Below are positions 55,620-64,000 of a stretch of DNA of 64,000 bases, one piece after another; the first letter of the stretch is position 1, and the number at the start of each line of letters is the position of its first letter. A program made the position numbers and the translations under genes. The notes under the pieces were generated by a model that saw only the letters and a list, made by a program, of their open reading frames with translations, was not told where the DNA came from and ran no database searches. This stretch comes from Megalobrama amblycephala (taxonomy: Eukaryota; Chordata; Actinopteri; Cypriniformes; Xenocyprididae). The stretch covers positions 75,549,741 to 75,613,740 of the forward strand of contig NC_063044.1 in assembly GCF_018812025.1 (NCBI RefSeq). The letters are read 5' to 3'.

Positions 55620-56270
55620 ATATAGTGTTTATCTGGTGAGCTGTCTGAAGGAGGGCTCCGATCTTGAGCTTTGGCTTGAACCCAGAGTAATCCTCAGGTG
55701 GAGCATGCAATTGTGGTGCATTTAAGCCCGTAAGGCCTGTAAGTTCTCGGCCGCTCTTGACACCAAAGCTTATCGTACCTCCGGACAGGCTGCCTCCGCC
55801 TTGCATGCTATGGCCCTCCTGCAGGTACACCAGTCTGAAGCACCAAAAGAGCTGCATGAAGGTGATGATGAACTCGGGCTGATGCAGGAACTGTGTACGG
55901 CGATGAACCTTGTCCTCAGGGTGATGAAAGTCACCATGTAGGCTCTTGGTCAGACGAGGTCTGTTGAGCTGCCGCAGGAAGGCGACACAGCCCATCTCAG
56001 CCAACTCTCAACTCTTTCCCCTGGAGGAGGACCAGGTGGAGAATCTTCAGTTTTGTTTTGCAAAAGAGTTTCAGAGCAGTTTCCTTAATCTCTGGGTCAC
56101 AAGAGGTGAGGTTTCACAGTGCTATGCTTCCTCACTCTCTCATCCTCCTCTTCTTTCACCACAATACAGGAGTTTGCAGTTGGATGACGTGATTCCTCCT
56201 CATGCATCTCCAGCTACATCACAGTCACTGCCTCTACTCCAGGACGCTATGCCTCCCGGGTCGGACCCTT
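55620..56270 (+). pseudogene. DIRS-type gag fragment
   Basis: On the plus strand the frame at 55730-55938 reads ALDTKAYRTSGQAASALHAM and ALLQVHQSEAPKELHEGDDE, then LGLMQELCTAMNLVLRVMK. This is the helical Gag segment of cyprinid DIRS-like retrotransposons. A stop follows at about 55938 and further fragments continue in other frames to 56270. A 153-codon minus-strand ORF over the same bases is antisense and not a gene. Confidence 0.6.
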
Positions 56271-57653
56271 GAGTTCCACCTCGCTGCCCCCCAGGTGAAA
56301 AAAGATTACATTTCTAGGTAGATGATCTACTCACACGCTTTAACCTCGCTCACGAGCAGATCCGTTTCCTCACTATAGACGCGTTCAGTTTTTCTGCTTG
56401 CAATTTCCATCTTGTAAATAGCGAGTGCACCATGGCGTGAGCACAACTGGCTAACACACTGCGCTCCTGCGCTGTGCACTTTAGACCATGTGCTCAGATT
56501 GTTAAAATAGGGCCCACTATCTCTGTATTAAAGAAATGTATTTAGTACACTATGGGTTCAAGTGTAGTATAAGTGGTAACTAAATACATTTAAATACATT
56601 CACAGCTCAAACCAGCTTCAAAACATATCTTACCAGCATATGCTGTTTTTTTCAACAGGGTGAGCTTTAAAAGGAACTTAGCTTAGCTTCTGAAAACATT
56701 CAGAGATGAAGGAGAGTGAAATAGCCGGCTGTGACGTGGATGCTTGATGCTAATGCTAACTCAGAAGCAATGCTAACTCAGTCACTTCCCAATCAGTCAG
56801 CTTATGATCAATGCGGTGAATTCACGTGTTCAAGAGATGAAATCCATGTGGGGAACGAATCCCTCTTGCTAATTCCTGATTGCACACTTCCTAGTGAGAT
56901 GATGTGGTTTTGCCTGTCGAATTCACCATTTAATTAACTGAGAAAGGCGATAGCTGCTGATAATACTGAGGAGCTTATATATGGATGCTGTGATAGGCGT
57001 CGTATTCCTATAGGTAGATGTGAGTCACCTGACAGTCAGCTGATGAGAGCTTGACTGACGTGACCTGCCAGAACTGATGCTACACTTGATTTATCTGCTT
57101 TAAAACAACTGAGATTTATAACATTTATAATGAATAGTCTTTCATTAACAAACCACTTTTATCACTAACAATTTAATAATTTGTTTCTAGATTTGAACTG
57201 CATGAAGAAACTGATAAAAGAAAGAAGTGAAACTTCTAAATTCAGGATCAGATGTGTGTTGAGTCAGTGTGGTTATTAATATGCACTTCATCACACTGAC
57301 GAACATGTTTGACAGCTGCTGTCGTGTCAAAGTCTGTGTGGAAACAGAATGACTGTAGGTTAAACTCCCTGAGCTGTTACCATTGTGCTCTTGAACATCA
57401 ACCATGAGTTGATCTTCAGGGACTGTTCCTATTACAGTAGAAGTGTACTGTACATTACATTTAAACATCAGTGAAGAACAAATCAACACTTCTCCATTAT
57501 GCATTGGCATCGTGTCACTAAATAACAACTATATACCAGAACTACACTCAGTTCAGATCAGAGGAAGTTCTTTCTTTAGACACGACCAGCCCTTCCTGTC
57601 TGAAGAAAGAGCTGTAACTATATAATGAAGAGAAAGACTGACAGAAACAGAAA
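56271..57653. other. Upstream flank of the signal-peptide exon
   Basis: No confident gene. A 113-codon minus-strand ORF (57187-57528) was considered and not accepted. TATATAA lies at 57619-57625, 29 bp before the ATG. Confidence 0.45.
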
Positions 57654-57714
57654 ATGGCTGATCAGTGTGATCTGTGTCTGCTGGGACTGATCATTCTCTC
57701 TTCACTTCTCACAG
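57654..57714 (+). CDS. First coding exon (signal peptide) of a possible immune receptor
   Basis: ATG followed by MADQCDLCLLGLIILSSLLT and a strong donor (acag|gtaaag), leaving phase 1. A 61-bp signal-peptide exon ending in phase 1 is the standard first exon of Ig-superfamily receptors (NITR, CD300-like and similar in fish). No Ig exon follows before the LINE at 58.2 kb, so the gene is cut or its next exon lies beyond the insertions. Family cannot be decided. Confidence 0.5.
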
Positions 57715-58202
57715 GTAAAGAAATCTGGATTTTCTCTAAAGACATTCAGTGGAATTAGTCTGGAAAGAGTTGATTTGAACATGCTCAGTTTATTCTTGCA
57801 CACATTCACGTTGTGATCTCAGAGTTGTGTATTGATACATACAGATCATACTGTATTATTCCTGATACTGGACATAGAGTCACTCAAACATCTGATGATC
57901 AACAATTATCTTCATATTCAGAGATTTCAACAGCTACATGATCAAGACAAACACTTTATTCTGGAGAGTGTGATGATTGTGTTCATAAGGAAATGATATA
58001 GTCTAAGTAAGTGCAGAAATTCAATGTAAAACAGTCCTCAGTACCCAGTAGAATTAAAGGTTTGAGATAATAAATGAGTTTTTAACTGAGTTTTAACACT
58101 AGATATAGTTGGATCTGGTCTAACATGTGAGGGTAAAAGATCTCACAGTCTAGATGAAGCTACAGAGAAGATCCGTCACTCCTGAGTTTAATCTAGAAAC
58201 AA
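57715..58202. other. Putative intron, then LINE 3' region
   Basis: No exon found. From about 58030 the sequence is probably the 3' UTR of the minus-strand LINE. Confidence 0.4.
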
Positions 58203-58807
58203 TTAAAGCAGCTGATCAGAGGAACTAAGAGATCTAGTAGATGTCTGCTGTTTTAAAGGTCTGTGAGGTAAGGTGGTGCCAACCCATTTAAAGATTTGAA
58301 AACAAACAACAAAAGCTTCAATTCTATTCAGAAACGCACTGGTGACCAATGAAGAGAAGATAAAGTCAGGGTAAAATGCTCTTGTTTTCACGTCCCTGTC
58401 AGCATCAAGCAGCTGCAAACGTGACAACGCTGTCTGACTAACTCCTCTATACAGAGAATTACAATAATCAAGACTTGAAGAAATAAAGGCATGAATGACT
58501 TTCTCAAGCTCCTTAAAAGAGAGAAACGTCTTGAGTTTATCCAGAAGTCTCCAGTGGAGAAAGCTGGATTTGACAACAGCATTTATTTGATTATCAAATT
58601 TAAAAGCTTTGTCAAATAAAACACTCAGATTCTTCACCACCGTTTTATTATGCGAGATCAGAGGACCAAGATTAAAAGTTTCAGTCTGTCCAAATGTAAC
58701 AATCTCTGTTTTGTTTTCATTGAGTTTAAAAAAAAAAAGAAAGACATCAAGCCTTTTATACCATATATAAAGTGACGTGACATGTACGCCAGTATGGTGG
58801 TGTCCCA
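58203..58807 (-). pseudogene. LINE reverse-transcriptase fragment (Rex1/L2-like)
   Basis: A 201-codon minus-strand frame with KLNENKTEIVTFGQTE, KNLSVLFDKAFKFDNQIN, VIHAFISSSLDYCNSLY and ALSRLQLL: the part of LINE polymerase after YxDD. The 5' part is missing at 58807, where a hAT end begins; the 3' part has a small deletion after LQLLDA. Inactive. Confidence 0.85.
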
Positions 58808-61534
58808 CAGGGGTGGCTCTAGGAGCCTGAATGTTTTCAGTAAAGCCCTGAACGTTTTTACCATGCCTTGATCATGTGCATTAAAACTATTTCTATTGGA
58901 AATGCAGATTTGCTGCACACATACAGTGCAGAGAGCAAATCTTACATTGAAAACTTACGCTGCCATTCACTCCCGACAAGAACCGCCCACTGAGGCTAGA
59001 GCTTCTGACTGACATGTAAACTGACCAACCATTAGTTAAGGGTCTGCACGATCCAGCCAATGAGATTAGATCTTTTGGAGCCAGCCGGTTCTTTGGTGTG
59101 TAGTATTTTACTAGATCAGCTTATTTGAACATTAAAATGGATATTTCAAAGTTCTTCAAAAAGGAAGTAGAACAGCCCCAGCCAGCACTTAAACTCTTTA
59201 AGATGCAACAGCTTCAGGATCTCTAACTTACTGTATCTCTCAAATTAGATTGTTACTGATCCATGTCAATGTGAAGCAGCAGATATAGATATTTGTTATA
59301 GGTTTTACAGGTTTTCTTATTTGGTTTTAAATGATGATTCATTGTCAGGGCAACAATTCAATAAACAAGATAATAAAAAAATAAATATTTTACTTACGAA
59401 ACTAGTTCCAGACATGTTGTGCGTATCTGCAGCAATACAGCGTTTTTGCATTTTTGAACGAATCTGGCGAGTCAATGATTCACTGACCCATTCATAAAAA
59501 CAGCTTCTTTGATGAATGAATCATCTGTTTTGACCGAATCGATTGAATAAATGACTGATTTACTCATTAAACCAGTGGCTTGCCGCTACCCAGTAGCAAT
59601 TTTACTTCCATATTTCAAAATACCATAATAATTTCTGTATTCCAATATTTATATTTGATACATTAGTCTTATGAGATTATTTATGCAATTAGTAAGTGCA
59701 ATGTAAATGCATGCATAAGTGCTCCTTCAAAAATGTATAGAGCCCTGCGTTTAAAATTATACTTGTCTTTAAGTGTTTGTGTGTGTATGTATAAAGTAAG
59801 AAAAGCCATTAAAACAGAATATGTGCATGAAGAATGGGCGAAGATTTTTTTACTGCAGACAGGCCCAAAACAAGAGAAGCTTAAACAAAATCCCTTTACC
59901 CAATTTCTAACACAGCAGAGATCTTTTAGTAAGAACTGGCTAGATGAATTTCAGTGAGTATTCTTCCAGAAATTCTGCATTCTGCTTTTCCTGTCATCTC
60001 TTTGGGAAGCATCATTTTTGAAACCGCAAAGACACATTAGCAAGTGCAGGTTTCTCCAACTGGAAAAGCGCTTCAGAATCATTCAGAGAGCAGGAACAGA
60101 GTAGCCTTCATAAGGCTTCCATGACAAGCTGGAAGAGACACATGGAGATATTACAGAACAGCTTCATAGAGCCGGCGCAGGAGAATAACTGAGAGACATG
60201 AATACCTCCATCGTGTTGTTGCTGTGACGTAATTTCTGGGGAAGCAGGGGATTGTGTTCTGTGGACATGATGAACAGAGTCAAAATCAGGGAAACTTCCT
60301 TGAGTGCCTGAATCTTCTCACACAGTTTGACCCATTTCTACAGCAGCACAATGCTCCATCCCATGCTACCTTCCTGTCTCTCTCATCGCAGAATGAAATG
60401 ATTGTGTGTATTTCTGAAGAGGTCACAGAAAGCATCATAAAAGAAATGAGAAATTCAGATTTCCTTGGTTTCAGCAAACTGTTTGGTTTGGATACACAGT
60501 CCATCACTGATGCAACATAGCAAACACTGAAATCACACACAATTGACCATCTTATGTGTGTTGCACGAGAGGGGCGTACAGACCCGTTTCAGAGAACATC
60601 GTTCAGAAGAAGTGTACCTTCACTGCTATACACACGAGCAAAATCTTGTGCTGTGAAATGCATGCAAGGAAGCCACCAACTTTTCAACACCAATGTCTGT
60701 AGGCCTCCGGTCCAGACTCAGCAACTTTAACACTGTCTGCATGCTGCTGATGTTTCATAGACTTCTGTCCATCACTGAAGGCCTCCACAAATTCCTGCAG
60801 AGGGAAACCGTAGACCTGGGACAAGCAGTTCAATACAAAACAGCAGTCTACGACTCTCCTAAAGACCAACGCACAGCTCAGAGAGCTACAGAGTTATATT
60901 CAAAGGCCTTGTGTGAGGGAAATAACACTCCAGAACCTTCTGTAGGTTTTAGACAGAAACAGAAGAGGCTTGATGAATATGTGATGGAGACAGCATGTCG
61001 GACAACCTCAGAAATCAGTTCATCACACGGCTTCATGTGTACATTGTACTACCCTTGCCTTGGCTGAATGATGCAGATTGACAACCGTTTCTCAGGAGTA
61101 GGAGCAGATCTTATGAAGGGCATTCAAGCCTGCCATCCAGCATCAGACACTTTCTGGATGAAGAATCTCTCACGATTCTTGCCACACGTTACTAAATAGA
61201 GTTGCAGTCAGAGGAGCTCCTGGTGACAAAAACTTCTTGAACAGAAGGAAGGAGAAAGAAGTCATTCCTGACACAGTCAATGTGTTCAAGATGCTAAATA
61301 CTGACATGTTCCCCACACTGAATTCAGTATTTCAAGAAGCACCGACAATCCCAGTTAGTTCCTTCAGTGCCTTGTGTCGACTGCATACATGGTTAAGAAA
61401 CACAATGAAACAAGACCGGCTTACCCACCTGCAGTGATGATGTCCATTGAGAAGAAGAGCCTAACTGATGTTGACCATGACAAGGAGATAGACAGATTCG
61501 CTCAAATGAAAAATCAAGATGATACAGTCTTATA
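58808..61534 (+). mobile_element. hAT element with TTF-type transposase, left end visible
   Basis: A CAGGGGTGGCTCTAG end starts at 58808, typical of hAT. The transposase remnant lies inside in matching orientation. The right terminal repeat was not found. Confidence 0.55.
59137..61534 (+). pseudogene. hAT (ZMYM1-like, TTF finger) transposase pseudogene
   Basis: Family order is clear despite many breaks. The N-terminus MDISKFFKKE (59137) comes first, then GFSNWKSASESFREQEQSS of the TTF finger (about 60050). Next is NQGNFLECLNLLTQFDPFL with PSHATFLSLSSQNEMI (60285-60400, DUF4371 part of the catalytic fold). Mid parts around 60693-61067 follow. Last is the dimerisation end FSALCRLHTWLRNTMKQDRL (61360-61425). 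At least four stops or frameshifts and a deletion within the catalytic core. Related domesticated genes exist in vertebrates, but this copy is not intact. Confidence 0.75.
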
Positions 61535-62033
61535 ATACCACCGTCAAAGCAGTAAAGCACCATGTTCAGACAGAAACATGATGGAGATTTTTTTTTTTTC
61601 ATAGCATTCATTAATATTGTAAATATTTTTATCAAAATATAATTGTTCATTAAAAACAAATATTGACCATATGGACTAATAGTAATTAATGTTGTAAAAT
61701 GATAACTATTACACTAACTAATGTTAACAAAAACAATATTACTGTAATGCATTACCACAAAAAGAAAATTCAAAGCAAATCAAAAAGAGAAATACTCAAA
61801 GTCGAGAAGTGAGCACACTAAAAGAAGAGAATAGTGTAAAAGAGTAGGGAGAGAGGGGAGGAAAAAGGAGAAATGAGTGGATAAGATGTATGGAGAAGAG
61901 AAAGGGAGGACATTAAAAAGAAATGAAACAAGAAGAGGAATGAATTAAACGACTACAGGAATGACTAGAGTGTGGCCAGTCAGGCTTGATTGGAAAAGAA
62001 AAGAAAAGTGAGAGACAGAGTCAAAAAGGTGAC
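61535..62033. other. Purine-rich spacer
   Basis: From about 61830 to 61950 the plus strand is strongly purine-biased (GA-rich). No gene. The last five bases (GTGAC) could be the target duplication of the following LTR element. Confidence 0.5.
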
Positions 62034-62513
62034 TGTTACGGTATACAGGAGACAGACACAGATGTAACAGGTAATGGATGTTTATTAGACCACAGTAGAG
62101 CAGGTGAACACACACAGGTGAGTGAACTGGTTATGTTGAAGGTTGAGCAGGTAGTAAGAGGAATAGTTACTGTCCTTTCTCTTTGCAGGTAGATATGAGT
62201 TGGAGCTTGGGGATCGCTGGAGCACAGAGGAGATCGCTGGAGAACTGAGGAGCTGACGGAAACACACCCACACAGCAGACGAGACACACAGAGGGAAGGA
62301 GGCACGCTGGAGACAGGTGAGTATTCGAAGAGGAGTCCTTGAGGTAAGCATAACATGGGTTTATGCGAACGAGACCGGACGTGGAGTGCTGTGTGCGTGT
62401 GGGTTAAATAGTGCTGTTGATGAGTGAGGTGATGAGGTGCAGGTGGCGGTGATCAGTACTCTGGTGATGGCGTGCGTTGTGATTGGATGTTGGAACCTGA
62501 CGTGTCTGTGACA
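62034..62513 (-). repeat. Gypsy 3' LTR, 480 bp
   Basis: On the minus strand it starts TGTCACAG directly after a GGGGGGGTAC tract and ends CCGTAACA. Clean TG/CA borders. Confidence 0.85.
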
Positions 62514-63390
62514 GTACCCCCCCTCCACGGCCCGCTCCAGAGGGCCGAGGACCCCGACGCCGTGGTGGTCGTCCTCTTCCCCGCGGTGCCGGTCTTTCAG
62601 GGTGACTGTCGTGGAATGTTTGGAGTAAGTTGGGGTCTACGATGTCGTTCCTTGGGACCCAGGAGCGTTCCTCGGGGCTGTATCCTTCCCAATCCACAAG
62701 ATATTCCAACTGACCACCACGATGTCGGGAGTCCAAGATCTCCCGAACCTCATATGCAGCTCCGTCCTCCAGGATGAGTGGAAGGGGGGGTTCGGCGGGA
62801 GCCACGTCAGGTCCTGTGGGAAGAACAGAAGGATGGTGAGCTTTAAGCAGTGACACGTGGAAAGTGGGGTGAATACGATACCCTTGTGGAAGACGGAGTT
62901 GGTAGGTGACTGGATTGACCTGCTTGATGATTGGGAATGGGCCAATGAACCTGGGACTCAGCTTTCTGCAGGGCAGACGCAGTCTGATGTCTCGGGTGGA
63001 TAGCCAAACCAACTGACCAGGCTGGAAGACAGGGGTGTTGGAACGTCGGAGGTCGGCTACCATCCTGCGTCTGCGCAGGGCTCGTTGCAGTTGATGGTGT
63101 GCTGAGTCCCAGACCCTCTCGCTCTCTTGGAACCAGTAATCCACTGCCGGAACGTTGGAGGGTTCTCCATCCCAGGGGAACAGTGGGGGTTGATAGCCGA
63201 GTACGCACTGGAACGGTGTGAGTCCTGTAGTAGACTGTCGGAGGGAGTTTTGGGCGTACTCGGCCCAACCCAGGAACTGGTTCCAAGAGTCCTGGTGGTC
63301 ATGACAGAAGGTACGGAGGAAGCGGCCGATCTCCTGCAACTTCCTTTCCGTCTGCCCGTTCGATTGCGGGTGGTATCCGGATGTCAGGCC
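62404..63390 (-). CDS. Gypsy integrase C-terminal part and chromodomain
   Basis: Open frame from the frameshift near 63390 to a stop inside the LTR. It has [14 protein letters not shown] (third catalytic residue Glu), a [23 protein letters not shown] integrase tail (GPY/F module) and a chromodomain ([19 protein letters not shown]). The Arg/Pro-rich end follows. Chromodomains guide integration to marked chromatin. The roughly 55 codons upstream of the shift in this frame are not coding. Apart from the shift the sequence looks fresh. Confidence 0.85.
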   Translation of the reverse strand, partial: GLTSGYHPQSNGQTERKLQEIGRFLRTFCHDHQDSWNQFLGWAEYAQNSLRQSTTGLTPFQCVLGYQPPLFPWDGEPSNVPAVDYWFQESERVWDSAHHQLQRALRRRRMVADLRRSNTPVFQPGQLVWLSTRDIRLRLPCRKLSPRFIGPFPIIKQVNPVTYQLRLPQGYRIHPTFHVSLLKAHHPSVLPTGPDVAPAEPPLPLILEDGAAYEVREILDSRHRGGQLEYLVDWEGYSPEERSWVPRNDIVDPNLLQTFHDSHPERPAPRGRGRPPRRRGPRPSGAGRGGGVLSQTRQVPTSNHNARHHQSTDHRHLHLITSLINSTI

Positions 63391-64000
63391 ACACCTAGGA
63401 GGGAGTTGAACGACTTCCATACCCTGGATATGAATTGGGGTCCTCGGTCGGAGACAATGTCCTCTGGTATTCCATAGTATCTGAAGACTTGGTTGAAGAG
63501 AATCTCGGCTGTCTCCATGGCAGTGGGTAATCCTGGAAGTGGGATTAGACGGCACGATTTGGAGAAGCGGTCCACAACAACTAGGATGGTGGTATTTCCG
63601 TCTGAGACAGGGAGATCAGTAATGAAATCCACTCCTAGGTGTGACCATGGGTGATCTGGAACGGGCAGCGGAAGGAGTTTCCCAGCTGGCAGATGACGAG
63701 GAGATTTGGAGATGGCACACTCCCTACAGCCCTGCACGTACCTTCTGACATCCGAAGCCATCCCTGGCCACCAGAAGCGTTCTTTAAGCAATGAGAGGGT
63801 TTCATTGACCCCTGGGTGACCAGTGCCAAGTGACGTGTGAGCCGAGTGAATGGTGGGAGTGCGTCGTGTCCGTGGAATGTAGAGCAAGCCGGGTGGACAG
63901 ACCGGCGGAGGGTTCGTGGAGGCATTGGAGGAGGGAATGGTCTCTTCTGACCAGGTAATAGGACTTACGATGAGAGAGCTCGGGATGATGGGTTCTGGTT
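63391..64000 (-). CDS. Gypsy integrase, zinc-binding domain and core (partial)
   Basis: Frame open to the window edge. Zinc domain [15 protein letters not shown] with CRECAIS, then catalytic Asp in [10 protein letters not shown] and Asp in VSDRGPQF. It ends in TGA right after SLLGVA. A one-base change near 63385-63400 separates it from the C-terminal half. Could be a sequencing error, as no other damage is visible. Confidence 0.85.

Larger units (their letters stand above)
62034..64000 (-). mobile_element. Gypsy chromovirus, 3' part (continues past the window)
   Basis: Minus-strand element: integrase with chromodomain, polypurine tract (complement of CCCCCCC at 62517-62523) and 3' LTR. The 5' part (gag, protease, RT, 5' LTR) lies beyond 64000. 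Confidence 0.85.

Noticed and set aside
55543..56004. 153-codon minus-strand ORF
   Set aside because: The plus strand carries recognisable DIRS Gag sequence; the minus frame is its antisense.
57187..57528. 113-codon minus-strand ORF that might be an extracellular domain
   Set aside because: It has one possible glycosylation site but no signal peptide, Cys pattern or splice sites, and faces away from the signal-peptide exon.

Overview
The window looks like a piece of a cyprinid (zebrafish- or carp-like) fish genome. It is AT-rich and intron-rich. It holds teleost-type TRIM (RING/B-box/coiled coil/PRY-SPRY) gene copies, a long C2H2 zinc-finger gene of the tandem-array type, a GIMAP/AIG1 GTPase fragment, and dense fish transposons (L2/Rex1-type LINEs, DIRS, Gypsy, hAT, piggyBac, TTAA-flanked MITEs). 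No bacterial, plasmid or phage signature was seen. The species is inferred from gene and repeat families, not from a search.

Layout. Positions 1-720 are the left copy of a non-coding cassette with a CRE site; it recurs at 42310-43340. TRIM copy A lies on the minus strand (2275-14168). Its leader exon and an interferon response element (ISRE) lie far upstream at 20724-20790. Its introns carry an intact L2-type LINE (5664-9420, 8-bp target duplication), a decayed DIRS-type tyrosine-recombinase retroelement (about 9660-13330) and, upstream, a hAT-like element that itself contains a deleted Gypsy element (14510-18643). TRIM copy B, also minus strand (23075-30047), has the same exon plan, a different LINE in the matching intron, and a stop codon plus an LTR element (30048-33452) in its RING exon. 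The two copies are damaged at opposite ends.

Next come a 17-finger zinc-finger gene (33485-35071, minus) and a piggyBac element (35450-40449). The transposase intron of that element holds a tandem repeat, a palindromic hAT MITE and two TTAA-type MITEs, one nested inside the hAT MITE. After a further hAT-like element and the second cassette copy there is a GIMAP fragment (43771-44620), broken by a perfect 58-bp palindrome.

The right third is mostly retroelements. It has a solo LTR with 5-bp target duplication (44785-45279), an endogenous retrovirus-like element with a complete Gag ORF but no recognisable pol or env (45817-about 53478), and a MITE. Then come a DIRS gag fragment, a single signal-peptide exon of a possible immune receptor (57654-57714), a LINE fragment, a hAT/TTF-type transposase pseudogene (58808-61534) and a Gypsy chromovirus running off the right edge (62034-64000).

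Overall this resembles a fast-evolving immune and zinc-finger cluster, in which tandem duplication supplies TRIM, ZNF and GIMAP copies and transposons disable, separate and possibly re-regulate them. Only the zinc-finger ORF, the LINE ORF and the retroviral Gag ORF are long and uninterrupted. No previously undescribed biochemical system is evident. The novelty lies in structure: the GIMAP palindrome, the nested insertions with resolvable empty sites, and the reciprocally damaged TRIM pair.
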